NCBI RefSeq assembly: GCF_001440395.1
Contig: NZ_LLXZ01000123.1
Coordinates: 1 to 64,000 of the forward strand
Reading direction: 5' to 3'
DNA: 64,000 bases
Source of the DNA: Bradyrhizobium jicamae
GTDB lineage: Bacteria; Pseudomonadota; Alphaproteobacteria; Rhizobiales; Xanthobacteraceae
Numbering within the stretch: the first letter of the stretch is position 1; each line of letters starts with the position of its first letter. This document shows, in pieces, positions 49,383 to 58,460 of this stretch. The translations under genes were made by a program, and so were the position numbers. The notes under the pieces were generated by a model. The model had not been told where the DNA came from. It did not search any database and worked only from the letters and a program-made list of their open reading frames with translations.

Positions 49383-50354
49383 TTACGGTCTCAGAACAAT
49401 CGCACCGGCCGACCTCCCCTGTTCGAGCGCTTCGTGCGCGCCAGCAGCATCGGACAATGCGTAGGTCTTCCAGACCGACGGTTTGATGATGCCGCGTTGG
49501 ACAGCATCGAACACGTCGAGGATCCGCTCTCGGTACTCGTTGATGTCGGTCGCATGCGCAGCCAGTCCGGGACGAGTCAGAAAGAGCGAGCCCTTGGCGT
49601 TGAGCGTTCCGACCTCTACCGGCGGAGGCGCGCCCGTCGAAGCGCCGAACGACACCATCGTGCCACGCGGTCGCAGGCTATCCAGCGAGGCGGCGAACGT
49701 CGTTCGCCCGATGCCGTCGTAGACCACGTCGGCTTTACGACCATCCGTGAGCCGCGCGATCTCCGCCGGGAGGTCTCGGCTCCAGATCACGACAGCATCG
49801 CATCCAGCAGCCTTCGCGCGCTCGATGCTCGCCTCCTTCGACACGACGCCGATCACGAAAGCTCCGAGATGCTTCGCCCAGGGCGCGAGGATCTGGCCGA
49901 GCGCTCCGGCAGCGCCGTAGAGCAGAACGGTCGTCCCGGCCTTGACTGGAAACGTGCTTTTAATGAGGTACTGGGCTGTGATGCCCTTGAATATCACCGC
50001 CGCGGCATCCTCGGATTTGATTGCCTCCGGAAGTTTCAGCAGACGGTTCGCCGGATAGAGGCGGCCGGTCGCGTAGCCGCCGAGCGGACCGAGTGCGTAG
50101 CCGACCCGATCGCCGACCGCGACGTTGTTGACGTCCGGACCAACCGCGGTGACGCGGCCCGCGCCCTCCAGTCCGAGACCGCTCGGCAGCGGTATCGGCA
50201 CCGCGCCATTGCGTTGCGTGATGTCGAGATAGTTCACGCCGATGGCGTCGTGCTCGATCCAGGCCTCCCCGGACTTGGGCGCTTGCTGTTCGACCTGCTC
50301 AAGCCAGAGGACATCAGGTCCTCCCGTGCTCTTTATTCGAATTGCCGATGTCAT
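49383..50354 (-). CDS. NADPH:quinone oxidoreductase-like MDR dehydrogenase
   Basis: The 323-residue protein belongs to the medium-chain zinc-independent quinone oxidoreductase branch. GVNYLDITQRNG and GLGLEGAGRV are in the catalytic domain, and GAAGALGQILAPWAK (about residues 144-158) is the NADPH-binding loop. It lacks structural zinc cysteines. It probably reduces quinones or enones using NADPH. GGAGG lies 6 bases before the ATG. The SDR gene upstream on the same strand and the divergent LysR gene suggest a small LysR-controlled redox operon. Confidence 0.92.
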   Translation of the reverse strand: MTSAIRIKSTGGPDVLWLEQVEQQAPKSGEAWIEHDAIGVNYLDITQRNGAVPIPLPSGLGLEGAGRVTAVGPDVNNVAVGDRVGYALGPLGGYATGRLYPANRLLKLPEAIKSEDAAAVIFKGITAQYLIKSTFPVKAGTTVLLYGAAGALGQILAPWAKHLGAFVIGVVSKEASIERAKAAGCDAVVIWSRDLPAEIARLTDGRKADVVYDGIGRTTFAASLDSLRPRGTMVSFGASTGAPPPVEVGTLNAKGSLFLTRPGLAAHATDINEYRERILDVFDAVQRGIIKPSVWKTYALSDAAGAHEALEQGRSAGAIVLRP

Positions 50355-50442
50355 CTGGTCCTCCAGAATTGCTCGACCGCCCGTAAGTCGACAGGCGACC
50401 TACGCAGGCCGGTGTTTGCGTTCGTTGGGATCGGTTTGCTGC

Positions 50443-51105
50443 TCAGGCGCTGGCCGGGCTGTAGTGTGCCTCCGCGGTCCACGCCTCCTTCGGCTGGCTG
50501 TAGAGGTGCCAGAAATGTTCGGCGACCGACTCGGCTTCCTTCGATTCCGGAGACACAAAGGCAGCAACCGTCACTGTCGCGACGTGGATTCCCTTCTCGC
50601 GGAAGGGCTCGAAGAGCCCGAGTGCCAATGCGCGGATGCCGGCCTTGCCGATACTGAGCGACAGATAGTCCGGGCTCGGTGCGAGTGCGAAGCCGCCTCC
50701 CGTCAACAGGATCGCGCCGGATTTCCGCTCTTCCATCTTCGGAGCGACGGCCTTGGCGGCAACGAGGGCACCACCGATGTTCACCGCCAGATCGCCGTTG
50801 AGGGTGTCGCGCGGCTGCTCCGCGAGGCTCGCCTTGCGCATGGAGGCAGCGTTGTAGTGCAAGACGTCGATGGAGCCGTGCTGCTTTTCGACTTCGGCGA
50901 CCAGTCTGGCGACGCTCTCCGGGTCGCTCGAATCTACCGTCCGAACTTCGGCCTTGTGCCCTTTCGACTTGAGCTGTTGGGCCAACTGCCCGGTTTTGGC
51001 GGCGTTCCGGGCGGCCAAAATTAATCGGAATCCCTCCTTGGCGAACCGTTCGGCGGTCGCGAAGCCCATGCCTGGGCCGGCTCCGATGCTGAGAAACGTC
51101 TTCAT
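50443..51105 (-). CDS. SDR-family protein lacking the catalytic tyrosine
   Basis: The 220-residue protein has a Rossmann nucleotide motif, IGAGPGMGFATA (residues 7-18), a variant of TGxxxGxG, the NxAG-equivalent HYNAAS, and the C-terminal SDR segments. Where classical SDRs carry YxxxK, it reads SLSIGKAG: the lysine is kept but Tyr is Leu. A Tyr lies three residues earlier (PDYLSL). It may be a non-catalytic or atypical oxidoreductase. GGA lies 9 bases before the ATG at 51105. It is transcribed with the quinone-oxidoreductase gene and divergently from a LysR gene. Confidence 0.85.
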   Translation of the reverse strand: MKTFLSIGAGPGMGFATAERFAKEGFRLILAARNAAKTGQLAQQLKSKGHKAEVRTVDSSDPESVARLVAEVEKQHGSIDVLHYNAASMRKASLAEQPRDTLNGDLAVNIGGALVAAKAVAPKMEERKSGAILLTGGGFALAPSPDYLSLSIGKAGIRALALGLFEPFREKGIHVATVTVAAFVSPESKEAESVAEHFWHLYSQPKEAWTAEAHYSPASA

Positions 51106-51195
51106 GGCGTGTTTCCTTTCGACCTTTCGGTCCGCCCGATGTAGAACGTGCAGGCCGTGCCGATAATCGGGTACGGCAGCATTAAACTCGTGCAA

Positions 51196-52119
51196 ATGAT
51201 GCAGGAATTGCTGGAAGGCGGATCACTGGAGGAACTGACGGCCTTCGTTGCCGTCGGCGAAGCCGGCAGCTTTGCCGGCGCCGCCAAGCGGATCGGCCGG
51301 GATGCGTCAGTCGTCTCTCGCCGTGTGAGCCAGCTCGAGCAGCGGCTCGGTGTCCGATTGCTCTCGCGCACGACGCGCCGGGTATCGCTCACCGAAGTTG
51401 GCGCCCTCTACTTCAGGCGCGTTCAGGCCATTCTGGACGAGCTTGTGAGTGCCACCACCGAGGCGAGCGATTTCGCGGCGAGCCCTCAAGGCGTTCTGAA
51501 GATATCGCTGCCGGTCACCTTCGGTCGGCAGTGGATCGCTCCGTCCTTCGCGTCGTTCCTGGCACAACATCCGCACATCAGGATCGATGCGCACTTCACC
51601 GACCGGATCGTCGACATTGTCGCGGATGGGTTCGACCTTGCTATTCGGGTAGGCGTGCTCAACGATAGTTCGCTGACTGCGAAGCGCATCGCTTCATACA
51701 CGAACATCCTGATCGCCGCCCCGAGCTATCTCGAAGCCCGCCGTCGGCCGCGCACGCCGGCCGATTTGAAGGACCATGCGTGTCTGGGATTTCCGAGCCA
51801 TCCCTACTGGCCCGACTGGGTGCTGACCAAAGAAGGACAGCGCAAGACCGTACGTCCGAACTGCAATCTCGTTGCCGACAACTCGGAAGCGATCCTGATG
51901 GCCACCCTTGAAGGTGCCGGTATTGCCTTGTTGCCCGATTGGCTGGCTGGTCCATCAGTGAAGGCGCGCAAACTTGTTCAAGTGCTTCCGGGATGGACCG
52001 GAAGAGGCGAAGGCGGCGTCTACGCGGTCTTGCCGCCCGGCCGTCTCGTGCCGACGAAAACCCGCTTATTCGTTGATGCTATTTCGGCATCCATCAAAGC
52101 AGGCTGGCAGCGACATTAG
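51196..52119 (+). CDS. LysR-family transcriptional regulator
   Basis: The 307-residue regulator has the N-terminal winged HTH (LTAFVAVGEAGSFAGAAKRIG, residues about 14-34 in part, then VVSRRVSQLEQRLGVRLLSRTTR nearby) and a periplasmic-binding-like effector domain from about residue 95. It is divergent from the SDR/quinone-oxidoreductase pair with a 90-bp gap, the usual LysR arrangement, and it probably controls them in response to a small molecule. Two adjacent ATGs (51196/51199) lack a ribosome site. A GTG at 51190 is an alternative. Confidence 0.93.
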   Translation: MMQELLEGGSLEELTAFVAVGEAGSFAGAAKRIGRDASVVSRRVSQLEQRLGVRLLSRTTRRVSLTEVGALYFRRVQAILDELVSATTEASDFAASPQGVLKISLPVTFGRQWIAPSFASFLAQHPHIRIDAHFTDRIVDIVADGFDLAIRVGVLNDSSLTAKRIASYTNILIAAPSYLEARRRPRTPADLKDHACLGFPSHPYWPDWVLTKEGQRKTVRPNCNLVADNSEAILMATLEGAGIALLPDWLAGPSVKARKLVQVLPGWTGRGEGGVYAVLPPGRLVPTKTRLFVDAISASIKAGWQRH

Positions 52120-52177
52120 AATTGCTCCGCCGAGACGACGCAGCATGGGCAATGTCGCCTTCTGGCACATCGCGGCG

Positions 52178-52669
52178 TCAAGCCCGGTATTGTTCGTCGC
52201 TGACCTTCTCCATCCAGTCGACGGCCTTGCCGTCGAGCCGCTCCTGAATGGCGATGTGCGTCATGGCCGTTGCCGGCGTCGCACCGTGCCAGTGTTTTTC
52301 GCCCGGCGGAAACCAGATGACGTCGCCCGGGTGAATTTCCTCGACGCGCCCGCCCCAGACCTGCACCCAGCCGCGGCCGGAGGTGACGATCAGCGTTTGG
52401 CCCAGCGGGTGGGTATGCCATGCCGTGCGCGCGCCAGGCTCGAAAGTGACGTGGGCGCCGGCGGCGCGCGCGGGATCTGGGGCCTGGAACAGCGGATCGA
52501 CGCGCACGCTGCCGGTGAAATATTCCGCAGACCCCTTGCCGGACGGCTGTGAACCGCTTCGCTTGATTTCCATCGTTGCGCTCCTTGCTTGCGCCCGGAC
52601 AGGGGGCGTGGCGCCTGCCGCCAGCACGACGAGGCCGGTGGCTGCGATGAGGCCTCGTCGCGTGATCAT
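52178..52669 (-). CDS. Tat-exported cupin protein
   Basis: The 163-residue protein begins with a twin-arginine-type signal (MITRRGLIAATG) and contains a single cupin. Motif 1 reads WHTHPLGQTLIV, where the usual glutamate after HxH is a glutamine. Motif 2 is PGDVIWFPPGEKHWHG. Two His of motif 1 and one of motif 2 can bind metal. GGGAG lies 6 bases before the ATG. It follows the molybdo-enzyme large-subunit gene by 45 bases on the same strand, so it is probably exported with, and may serve, the periplasmic aldehyde oxidoreductase. Confidence 0.88.
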   Translation of the reverse strand: MITRRGLIAATGLVVLAAGATPPVRAQARSATMEIKRSGSQPSGKGSAEYFTGSVRVDPLFQAPDPARAAGAHVTFEPGARTAWHTHPLGQTLIVTSGRGWVQVWGGRVEEIHPGDVIWFPPGEKHWHGATPATAMTHIAIQERLDGKAVDWMEKVSDEQYRA

Positions 52670-52713
52670 GGCACTCCCGGAACAAATACTGGCGGTTCGA
52701 GATAGCTGGCAAT

Positions 52714-54918
52714 TCAACCCACGTCCGGCATCCGCTCCAGCAGCTTGTCGAGCGTGATGGGATAGTCGCGCACCCGGACGCCGGTCGCGTTGTAGACCGC
52801 GTTGGCAACGGCTGCCGCCACGCCGCAGATGCCGAGCTCGGCGACGCCCTTGGCCTTCATCGGCGATGACATCGGATCGGTCTCGTCGAGGAAGAACATG
52901 TCCTGATGCGGAATGTCGGCATGGACAGGCACCTCATAGCCGGCGAGGTCATGGTTGACGAAGAAGCCGGCGCGCCTGTCGACCACCAGTTCCTCCATCA
53001 GCGCGGCGCCGACGCCCATCGTCATCGCCCCGATCACCTGGCTGCGGGCGGTCTTCGGATTGAGAATGCGGCCGGCGGCGCACACGGCCAGCATCCGGCG
53101 CACGCGGATCTCAGCGGTCGCGGCATCGACGCCGACTTCGACGAAATGCGCGCCGAAGGTCGATTGCTGATACTTCTTGGCCAGATCACCGTATTCGATT
53201 TCGTCTTCCGCCGTGATGCCAGCCTCGCCCGCAGCCTGTGTCAGCGGCACGCGGCGATTGCCGGCGCGCACCTCGCCATCGGCAAACTCCGCCTCCGCAG
53301 AGTTGAAGCCGAGCTTCTGCGCAATCGCCTCGCGCAGCTTGACGCACGCGGCATAAACGCCCGCGGTGGAGTTGTTGCCGCCCCATTGGCCGCCGGAGCC
53401 GGCCGACACTGGAAAAGCGGAGTCACCGAGACGCACCTTCACCTTTTCGAGCGGCACGCCCATCATCTCGGCCGCGGTCTGGGCAATGATGGTGTAACTG
53501 CCGGTCCCGATGTCGGTCATGTCGGTCTCGACGGTCACGATGCCGCTGCTGTCGAGGCGCACCCGCGCCGCCGATTTGGTCAGCAGGTTGTTGCGGAACG
53601 CGGCGGCGGCACCCATGCCGACCAGCCAGCGTCCGTCGCGCATTCTGCCCGGCTGCGGATTGCGCCGGCTCCAGCCGAACCGCGCCGCGCCGTTGCGCAG
53701 ACACTCGACAAGCTGCCGCTGCGAGAACGGCCGCTCCGGCTTTTCCGGATCGACCTGGGTATCGTTGACGATCCGAAACTGGACCGGATCGATCCCGAGC
53801 TTCTCGGCCATTTCGTCCATGGCGATTTCCAGGGCCATCATGCCGGTCGCTTCGCCCGGTGCGCGCATCGCATTGCCTTCCGGCAGGTCGAGGGTGGCGA
53901 GCCGCGTCGCGGTCATGCGGTGCGCGCCGGCATAGAGCAGCCGCGTCTGGCTGACCGCGCCATCCGCCTTGCCGCCCGCCAGATCGCCCGACCAGCTTTC
54001 ATGACCGATCGCGGTGATCTTGCCGTCCGTCGTCGCTCCGATCCGGATACGCTGGATCGTGGCGGGACGGTGCGTGGTGTTGTTGAACATCAGCGGGCGC
54101 TGCAGCGCGACCTTGACCGGCCGTTTCGCGGCGCGCGCGCCGAGCGCAGCGAGCAGCGCGTCCGCGCGCGGGAACAGCTTGCCGCCGAAGCCGCCGCCGA
54201 CAAACGGCGAATCGAGGCGGACGTTCTCCTTCGGGATTCCCAGGATCGTCGCCATCTCGGCGGCGTTCCAGGCGATCATCTGGTTGGAGGTCCAGAGCAT
54301 GAGCTTGTCGCCCTGCCATGCGGCGATCGTCGCATGTGGCTCCATCATCGCATGGGCTTCATCAGGTGTTGAGTAGCGCGCATCGAGCCGAACCGGCGCT
54401 GCCGCAAACGCGGCGGCGAAGTCGCCGACCGCGGTATCGGCGGGACCGCCGGTGATGGCATTGGGCTTCGCCTTGTCTGTCAGCGAAGCCAGATCGAACG
54501 CGCCCTGCTCCTTGGCATAGTCGACGCGGATCAGCGCGGCCGCGGCGCGCGCCTGCTCGAAGGTTTCCGCCACGACGACGGCGATGGCCTGATGATAATG
54601 CTGGATCTCGGGCCCGCCGAGCAGCTTTGCGGTGTTGAGCCTGCCCTTGCCGAGTTTGCCGGCGTTTTCGGCCGTGACGATCGCGAGCACGCCGGGTGCG
54701 GTCTTGGCCTTGCCGAGATCGATGCCGGCGATCCGTCCCTTGCCGATCGCCGCGCCGACGACATAGCCATAGGCCTGGTTGGCCGCGACATCGTGCCGCT
54801 CATAGGCGTAGGGCGCGGTGCCGGTGGTCTTGAGGGGACCGTCGATCCGGCTGAAGGGCTGACCGACGACCTTCAACCGGTCGATCGGGTTGGTCGTTGC
54901 GGGGCTATCGAATTTCAT
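52714..54918 (-). CDS. Periplasmic aldehyde oxidoreductase, molybdenum subunit (PaoC-like)
   Basis: The 734-residue subunit is of the xanthine-oxidase family and close to E. coli PaoC (732 residues) in length. It has the N-terminal KTTGTAPYAYE segment, GGGFGGK and GQWGGNNSTAG cofactor-binding loops, and the active-site glutamate in KGVAELGICG near residue 695. It has no signal of its own and would be carried out by Tat with the iron-sulfur subunit. It oxidises aldehydes to acids. The range is not readable here. It follows the FAD subunit gene by three bases in one operon. A PaoD-type maturation gene was not seen. Confidence 0.95.
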   Translation of the reverse strand: MKFDSPATTNPIDRLKVVGQPFSRIDGPLKTTGTAPYAYERHDVAANQAYGYVVGAAIGKGRIAGIDLGKAKTAPGVLAIVTAENAGKLGKGRLNTAKLLGGPEIQHYHQAIAVVVAETFEQARAAAALIRVDYAKEQGAFDLASLTDKAKPNAITGGPADTAVGDFAAAFAAAPVRLDARYSTPDEAHAMMEPHATIAAWQGDKLMLWTSNQMIAWNAAEMATILGIPKENVRLDSPFVGGGFGGKLFPRADALLAALGARAAKRPVKVALQRPLMFNNTTHRPATIQRIRIGATTDGKITAIGHESWSGDLAGGKADGAVSQTRLLYAGAHRMTATRLATLDLPEGNAMRAPGEATGMMALEIAMDEMAEKLGIDPVQFRIVNDTQVDPEKPERPFSQRQLVECLRNGAARFGWSRRNPQPGRMRDGRWLVGMGAAAAFRNNLLTKSAARVRLDSSGIVTVETDMTDIGTGSYTIIAQTAAEMMGVPLEKVKVRLGDSAFPVSAGSGGQWGGNNSTAGVYAACVKLREAIAQKLGFNSAEAEFADGEVRAGNRRVPLTQAAGEAGITAEDEIEYGDLAKKYQQSTFGAHFVEVGVDAATAEIRVRRMLAVCAAGRILNPKTARSQVIGAMTMGVGAALMEELVVDRRAGFFVNHDLAGYEVPVHADIPHQDMFFLDETDPMSSPMKAKGVAELGICGVAAAVANAVYNATGVRVRDYPITLDKLLERMPDVG

Positions 54919-54921
54919 GGC

Positions 54922-55872
54922 TCAACCCTTCGCTTCGGTCAGCGCCGCGCCGATGGTGCGCTCGGCCAGCGCCAGCTTGAATGCGTTGTCCCTGGTCGGC
55001 CTGGCATTGGCGAGCAGTTTCGTCGCGACGGCGCGCGCGCCGCGCGGCAGCTCGGCGTCCGCGGCCTCGACCCGCCAGGGTTTGTGGGCGACACCGCCAA
55101 GCGCAACGCGCCCGCTGCCGTCGCGCTGCACGATCGCGGCAACCGAGACCAGCGCAAAGGCATAGGAGGCGCGATCGCGCACCTTGCGATAGACATGCGT
55201 GCCGCCGACGGGCTTGGGCAGCGTCACCGCGGTGATCAACTCGCCCGGCTGCAGCGTCGTCTCGATATGCGGGGTGTCACCGGGCAGACGATGAAAATCA
55301 GCAATCGGGATGTTTCGCGTCGTGCCATCAGGCCGAACCGCTTCAACCGTCACGTCGAGCGCGCGCATCGCGACCGCCATGTCGCTCGGATGGGTGGCGA
55401 TGCAGGCCTCGCTGGCGCCGATGACCGCATGCTGGCGGCTGAAGCCGCCGATCGCACTGCAGCCGCTGCCGGGCCGGCGCTTGTTGCAGGGCTGGTTGGT
55501 GTCATAAAAGTAAGGACAGCGTGTCCGCTGCAGCAGATTGCCCGCGGTCGTCGCCTTGTTGCGCAGTTGTCCTGAAGCGCCCGCCAGCAGCGCGCGTGAC
55601 AGGACGCCATAGTCGCGCCGGATGCGGCTATCGGCCGCGAGATCCGTGTTGCGCACCAGCGCGCCGATCCGCAGTCCGCCCTCCGGCGTCGCTTCGATCT
55701 TGTCGAGCGCAAGGCCATTGACGTCGACGAGATGCGCCGGCGTCTCGATCTCGAGCTTCATCAGATCGAGCAGGTTGGTGCCGCCGGCAATGAACTTGGC
55801 GTCCGGCCTGCGCAGGGCAGAGGCTGCAGCCTCGGCCGGCGTGCGGGCGCGCTCGTAGCTGAATGATTTCAT
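54922..55872 (-). CDS. Aldehyde oxidoreductase FAD/4Fe-4S subunit (PaoB-like)
   Basis: The 316-residue subunit has the FAD-binding fold of the CO-dehydrogenase middle subunit (FIAGGTNLLDLMK near residue 28) and the extra cysteine insert of the PaoB branch (RCPYFYDTNQPCNKRRPGSGC, residues about 122-142, shown in two overlapping parts of one segment), which in E. coli binds a 4Fe-4S cluster. It transfers electrons between the molybdenum and 2Fe-2S subunits. Its ATG overlaps the stop of the 2Fe-2S gene (55869-55872), so the two are coupled. Confidence 0.93.
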   Translation of the reverse strand: MKSFSYERARTPAEAAASALRRPDAKFIAGGTNLLDLMKLEIETPAHLVDVNGLALDKIEATPEGGLRIGALVRNTDLAADSRIRRDYGVLSRALLAGASGQLRNKATTAGNLLQRTRCPYFYDTNQPCNKRRPGSGCSAIGGFSRQHAVIGASEACIATHPSDMAVAMRALDVTVEAVRPDGTTRNIPIADFHRLPGDTPHIETTLQPGELITAVTLPKPVGGTHVYRKVRDRASYAFALVSVAAIVQRDGSGRVALGGVAHKPWRVEAADAELPRGARAVATKLLANARPTRDNAFKLALAERTIGAALTEAKG

Positions 55873-56522
55873 GCGGGCCTCCCGGCGACTTCAGAGATCG
55901 CCTCGGCGATATTGGAATAGGCGCCACAGCGGCAGATGTTGCCGCTCATGCGCTCGCGAAGTTCTGCGTTGGTCAGTTGCAGCGGCGCGTTCAGATCGGC
56001 GCTGACGTGACTGGGGATGCCGGCCTTGATTTCATCGAGCACCGCGACCGCCGAACAGATCTGTCCCGGCGTGCAATAGCCGCACTGAAAGCCGTCATGC
56101 TTGACGAACGCGGCCTGCATCGGGTGCATGTTCTCGGGCGTGCCCAGCCCTTCGATGGTCGTGATGCTGTCGCCCTGATGCATGACGGCGAGCGTCAGGC
56201 AGGAATTGATCCGTCGTCCGCCGACGATGACGGTGCAGGCACCGCACTGGCCGTGATCGCAGCCCTTCTTGCTGCCGGTGAGATGCAGATGCTCCCGCAG
56301 CGCATCGAGCAGCGTGGTTCGGGTGTCGAGCGCGATCTCGCGCAGGCTACCGTTCACGTTGAAAGAGACCTTCGACATGGAGACGGTATCGGCGACGTCA
56401 GCCTGCGCAGGAACCGCAGGCGTTTGCGCATGGGCGAAGGGCGTTGCACCAAAAGCCACCGATGCGGCGGTTCCCAGCAACAATTTCCTCCGTGATACCT
56501 CGAAGTCGCTCGGACCTTGCAT
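55869..56522 (-). CDS. Aldehyde oxidoreductase 2Fe-2S subunit with Tat signal (PaoA-like)
   Basis: The 217-residue subunit starts with a twin-arginine signal (SRRKLLLGTAAS, residues 10-21) that exports the whole complex. Two 2Fe-2S clusters follow: a plant-ferredoxin type (GCDHGQCGACT, Cys88/93/96 plus Cys108) and the helical type (QCGYCTPGQ and CRCG near the end). It is the first gene of the pao-like operon and is divergent from a LysR gene, with a 227-bp gap. The start at 56522 is set by the Tat motif. The longer frame is Arg/Ser-rich noise. Confidence 0.94.
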   Translation of the reverse strand: MQGPSDFEVSRRKLLLGTAASVAFGATPFAHAQTPAVPAQADVADTVSMSKVSFNVNGSLREIALDTRTTLLDALREHLHLTGSKKGCDHGQCGACTVIVGGRRINSCLTLAVMHQGDSITTIEGLGTPENMHPMQAAFVKHDGFQCGYCTPGQICSAVAVLDEIKAGIPSHVSADLNAPLQLTNAELRERMSGNICRCGAYSNIAEAISEVAGRPA

Positions 56523-56732
56523 GTCGTGTTCCCGTTCTGCTGTCGTTTTCGAAGAGCTTCGGCGCGACCGTGCCGGCGTCCGCCTCAAGCATCCTGTAAC
56601 TGCGCCACGTTTCGGCTGTTCCTACCCGGCGTTCACGTTTGAAAGAGCGTGAGAAGGACTGTGCTTCGCCGGTCTGCAGAAAGCTAACGGCTGCACCGGC
56701 TCCGGATTAGATGCTATAACCAGCTTGCACTT

Positions 56733-56747
56733 ATGAAATGGATTCAT
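56733..56747. promoter_or_regulatory. ATGAA-N5-TTCAT inverted repeat at the LysR gene start
   Basis: ATGAA (56733-56737) and TTCAT (56743-56747) form a perfect short dyad ending two bases before the LysR start codon. It fits the T-N11-A spacing typical of LysR sites and could mediate autoregulation and control of the divergent pao-like operon. Confidence 0.35.
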
Positions 56748-56749
56748 GA

Positions 56750-57643
56750 ATGGCGCGACAGAACATCAACGATCTCCTTGCCTTCCTGGTGGTGGCGCGC
56801 GAGCGAAGTTTTACGCGGGCGGCGGCGCAACTCGATGTTTCCCAATCCGCGCTCAGTCATACGATCCGCGGACTGGAGGAGCGGCTTGGCCTGCGGCTCC
56901 TGACCCGCACCACCCGCAGCGTTGCGCCGACCGAGGCGGGCGAGCGCCTGATGCGAACGGTGGCGCCGAAGCTGGAAGAGATCGATGCCGAACTTTCCGC
57001 GCTCACCGAACTGCGCGACAAGCCGGCGGGCGCCGTCCGCATCACTGCGGCCGAGCACTCGGCCAATACGATTCTGTGGCCTGCGCTGTCGAAACTGCTG
57101 CCGCGATATCCCGACATCAGGGTGGAGGTGAACATCGACTACGGTCTGACCGACATCGTCGCGGAACGTTACGACGCCGGCATCCGCCTCGGCGAGCAGG
57201 TGGCCAAGGACATGGTTGCGGTGCGGATCGGGCCTGACTTCCGCATGGCGGTGGTCGGCACGCCCGGCTATTTCGCCGCGCACCCCCGGCCCGGCAAGCC
57301 GCAGGACCTGATGAGCCATCGCTGTATCAATATCCGTCTGCCGACCTATGGCGGAATCTATGCCTGGGAATTCGAGAAGCGCGGACGCGCCCTGAAGGTC
57401 CGCGTCGAGGGGCAACTGGTGTTCAACAACATGGCGTTGCGGATGAACGCCGTTCTCGCCGGGCTTGGACTTGCCTATCTGCCGGAGGACCAGGTGCGGC
57501 CGCATCTCGCCGACGGCCGCCTGATCCGGGTGCTGGCGGACTGGTGTCCGCCCTTTCCCGGCTATCACCTCTATTACCCGAGCCGCCGCCAGCCGACCCC
57601 GGCCTTTGCGGTGCTGGCCGCGGCGCTGCGCTATCGGAGTTGA
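56750..57643 (+). CDS. LysR-family transcriptional regulator
   Basis: The 297-residue regulator begins with the LysR HTH (LLAFLVVARERSFTRAAAQL near residues 7-26 and QSALSHTIRGLEERLGL after it) and continues with a typical effector-binding domain (ERYDAGIRLGE, YLPEDQV). It is of the YafC/DmlR-like branch. It is divergent from the PaoABC-like operon and probably controls it. A terminator-like hairpin follows 15 bases after the stop. No strong ribosome site precedes the ATG. Confidence 0.93.
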   Translation: MARQNINDLLAFLVVARERSFTRAAAQLDVSQSALSHTIRGLEERLGLRLLTRTTRSVAPTEAGERLMRTVAPKLEEIDAELSALTELRDKPAGAVRITAAEHSANTILWPALSKLLPRYPDIRVEVNIDYGLTDIVAERYDAGIRLGEQVAKDMVAVRIGPDFRMAVVGTPGYFAAHPRPGKPQDLMSHRCINIRLPTYGGIYAWEFEKRGRALKVRVEGQLVFNNMALRMNAVLAGLGLAYLPEDQVRPHLADGRLIRVLADWCPPFPGYHLYYPSRRQPTPAFAVLAAALRYRS

Positions 57644-57658
57644 TGCGGCTCAAAACGA

Positions 57659-57688
57659 AGAGGGCCGCAGGCGAAACTGCGGCCCTCT
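57659..57688. terminator. Hairpin terminator between convergent genes
   Basis: AGAGGGCCGCAG (57659-57670) pairs perfectly with CTGCGGCCCTCT (57677-57688) across GCGAAA. On the minus strand it is followed by CGTTTTG, so it probably serves the leftward gene ending at 57707, and may act on the LysR transcript as a pause or end. Confidence 0.7.
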
Positions 57689-57706
57689 CTCCTGGAAGGG
57701 TCTGTC

Positions 57707-57937
57707 TTAATTGCTTGTGCAGACCTTCATGGTTTTCATGCCGGTCTCGGCCTCCGTTTTGGTCTTGAACGTGCCGTTGTCGACGATGGTGGTGGTCGTC
57801 GTGGTCGGCCTGGTATCGACCACCGTGCATTTCTTGGTAGTGGCGTCGCGCACCACGTAGAACTCAGCGGCAACCGCGCTTCCGGCGACCGCCGATGCGG
57901 CAAGGGCAATCGTTCCGATCATCAGAAATTTCTTCAA
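57707..57937 (-). CDS. Small secreted protein, Thr-rich, unknown
   Basis: The 76-residue product starts at a TTG (57937) with AGGAGG 6 bases upstream and has a Sec signal peptide (KKFLMIGTIALAASAV, cut after AVA near residue 23). The mature part contains FYVVRDATTKKCTVVD, a TTTTTTI run and a C-terminal Cys (KVCTSN), so one disulfide is likely. Such proteins recur in Bradyrhizobium-like genomes in my memory. No function is known. ATG codons further in would remove the signal's basic end. Confidence 0.7.
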   Translation of the reverse strand: MKKFLMIGTIALAASAVAGSAVAAEFYVVRDATTKKCTVVDTRPTTTTTTIVDNGTFKTKTEAETGMKTMKVCTSN

Positions 57938-58041
57938 GGCGTCCTCCTCGGGGTCCTCCAATGATGCAACCGGCAACGCGCGAAGAAACCGCCTGTTCCA
58001 GTTTTTCCCGGATATCGGGACGGGAGTGAGGCCGCGGCAGG

Positions 58042-58254
58042 TTAATCCTCCGGGACCCCTTCCAGCCCCTTGAGGTATTTGAGCCCCTCGACCGCCAGCA
58101 ATTCGGGGTCGGTTTCGCCCGCCTCGCAGCGCTGTCGGATGAATCGCTGGAGATCCGCGCCACGGGCATCGTCGTCGTCGATACCGCTGTGGATCAGTCG
58201 ATAGACGCTCCATGCCCGCGCAAAGGCGGTTGCTACGATATCCGGGCTGTTCAT
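58042..58254 (-). CDS. Small cytoplasmic protein, unknown
   Basis: The 70-residue product starting MNSPDI is helical and acidic (SGIDDDDARGADLQRFI), with a single Cys (RQRCEAG). AAGGAG lies 6 bases before the ATG at 58254. The longer frame is not supported. It has no signal peptide or known motif. Confidence 0.6.
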   Translation of the reverse strand: MNSPDIVATAFARAWSVYRLIHSGIDDDDARGADLQRFIRQRCEAGETDPELLAVEGLKYLKGLEGVPED

Positions 58255-58460
58255 CCAGCTCTCCTTGTCAGACGTCAGGCACCCATATTGCCAATTTTTC
58301 CCGATTCCGGCCAAGCCGATTTTGGCGATCCTGTCCAGCTCTCCGGCGGTGCGGGGCATCATGCCGCCGATCGCAGATCACGCGACCGCGGCATGGAACA
58401 AAGTCGATCTTGAGAAACTTGTGTCAGACATCGCGATCAAGCGATTGGGAGGACTCCTGC

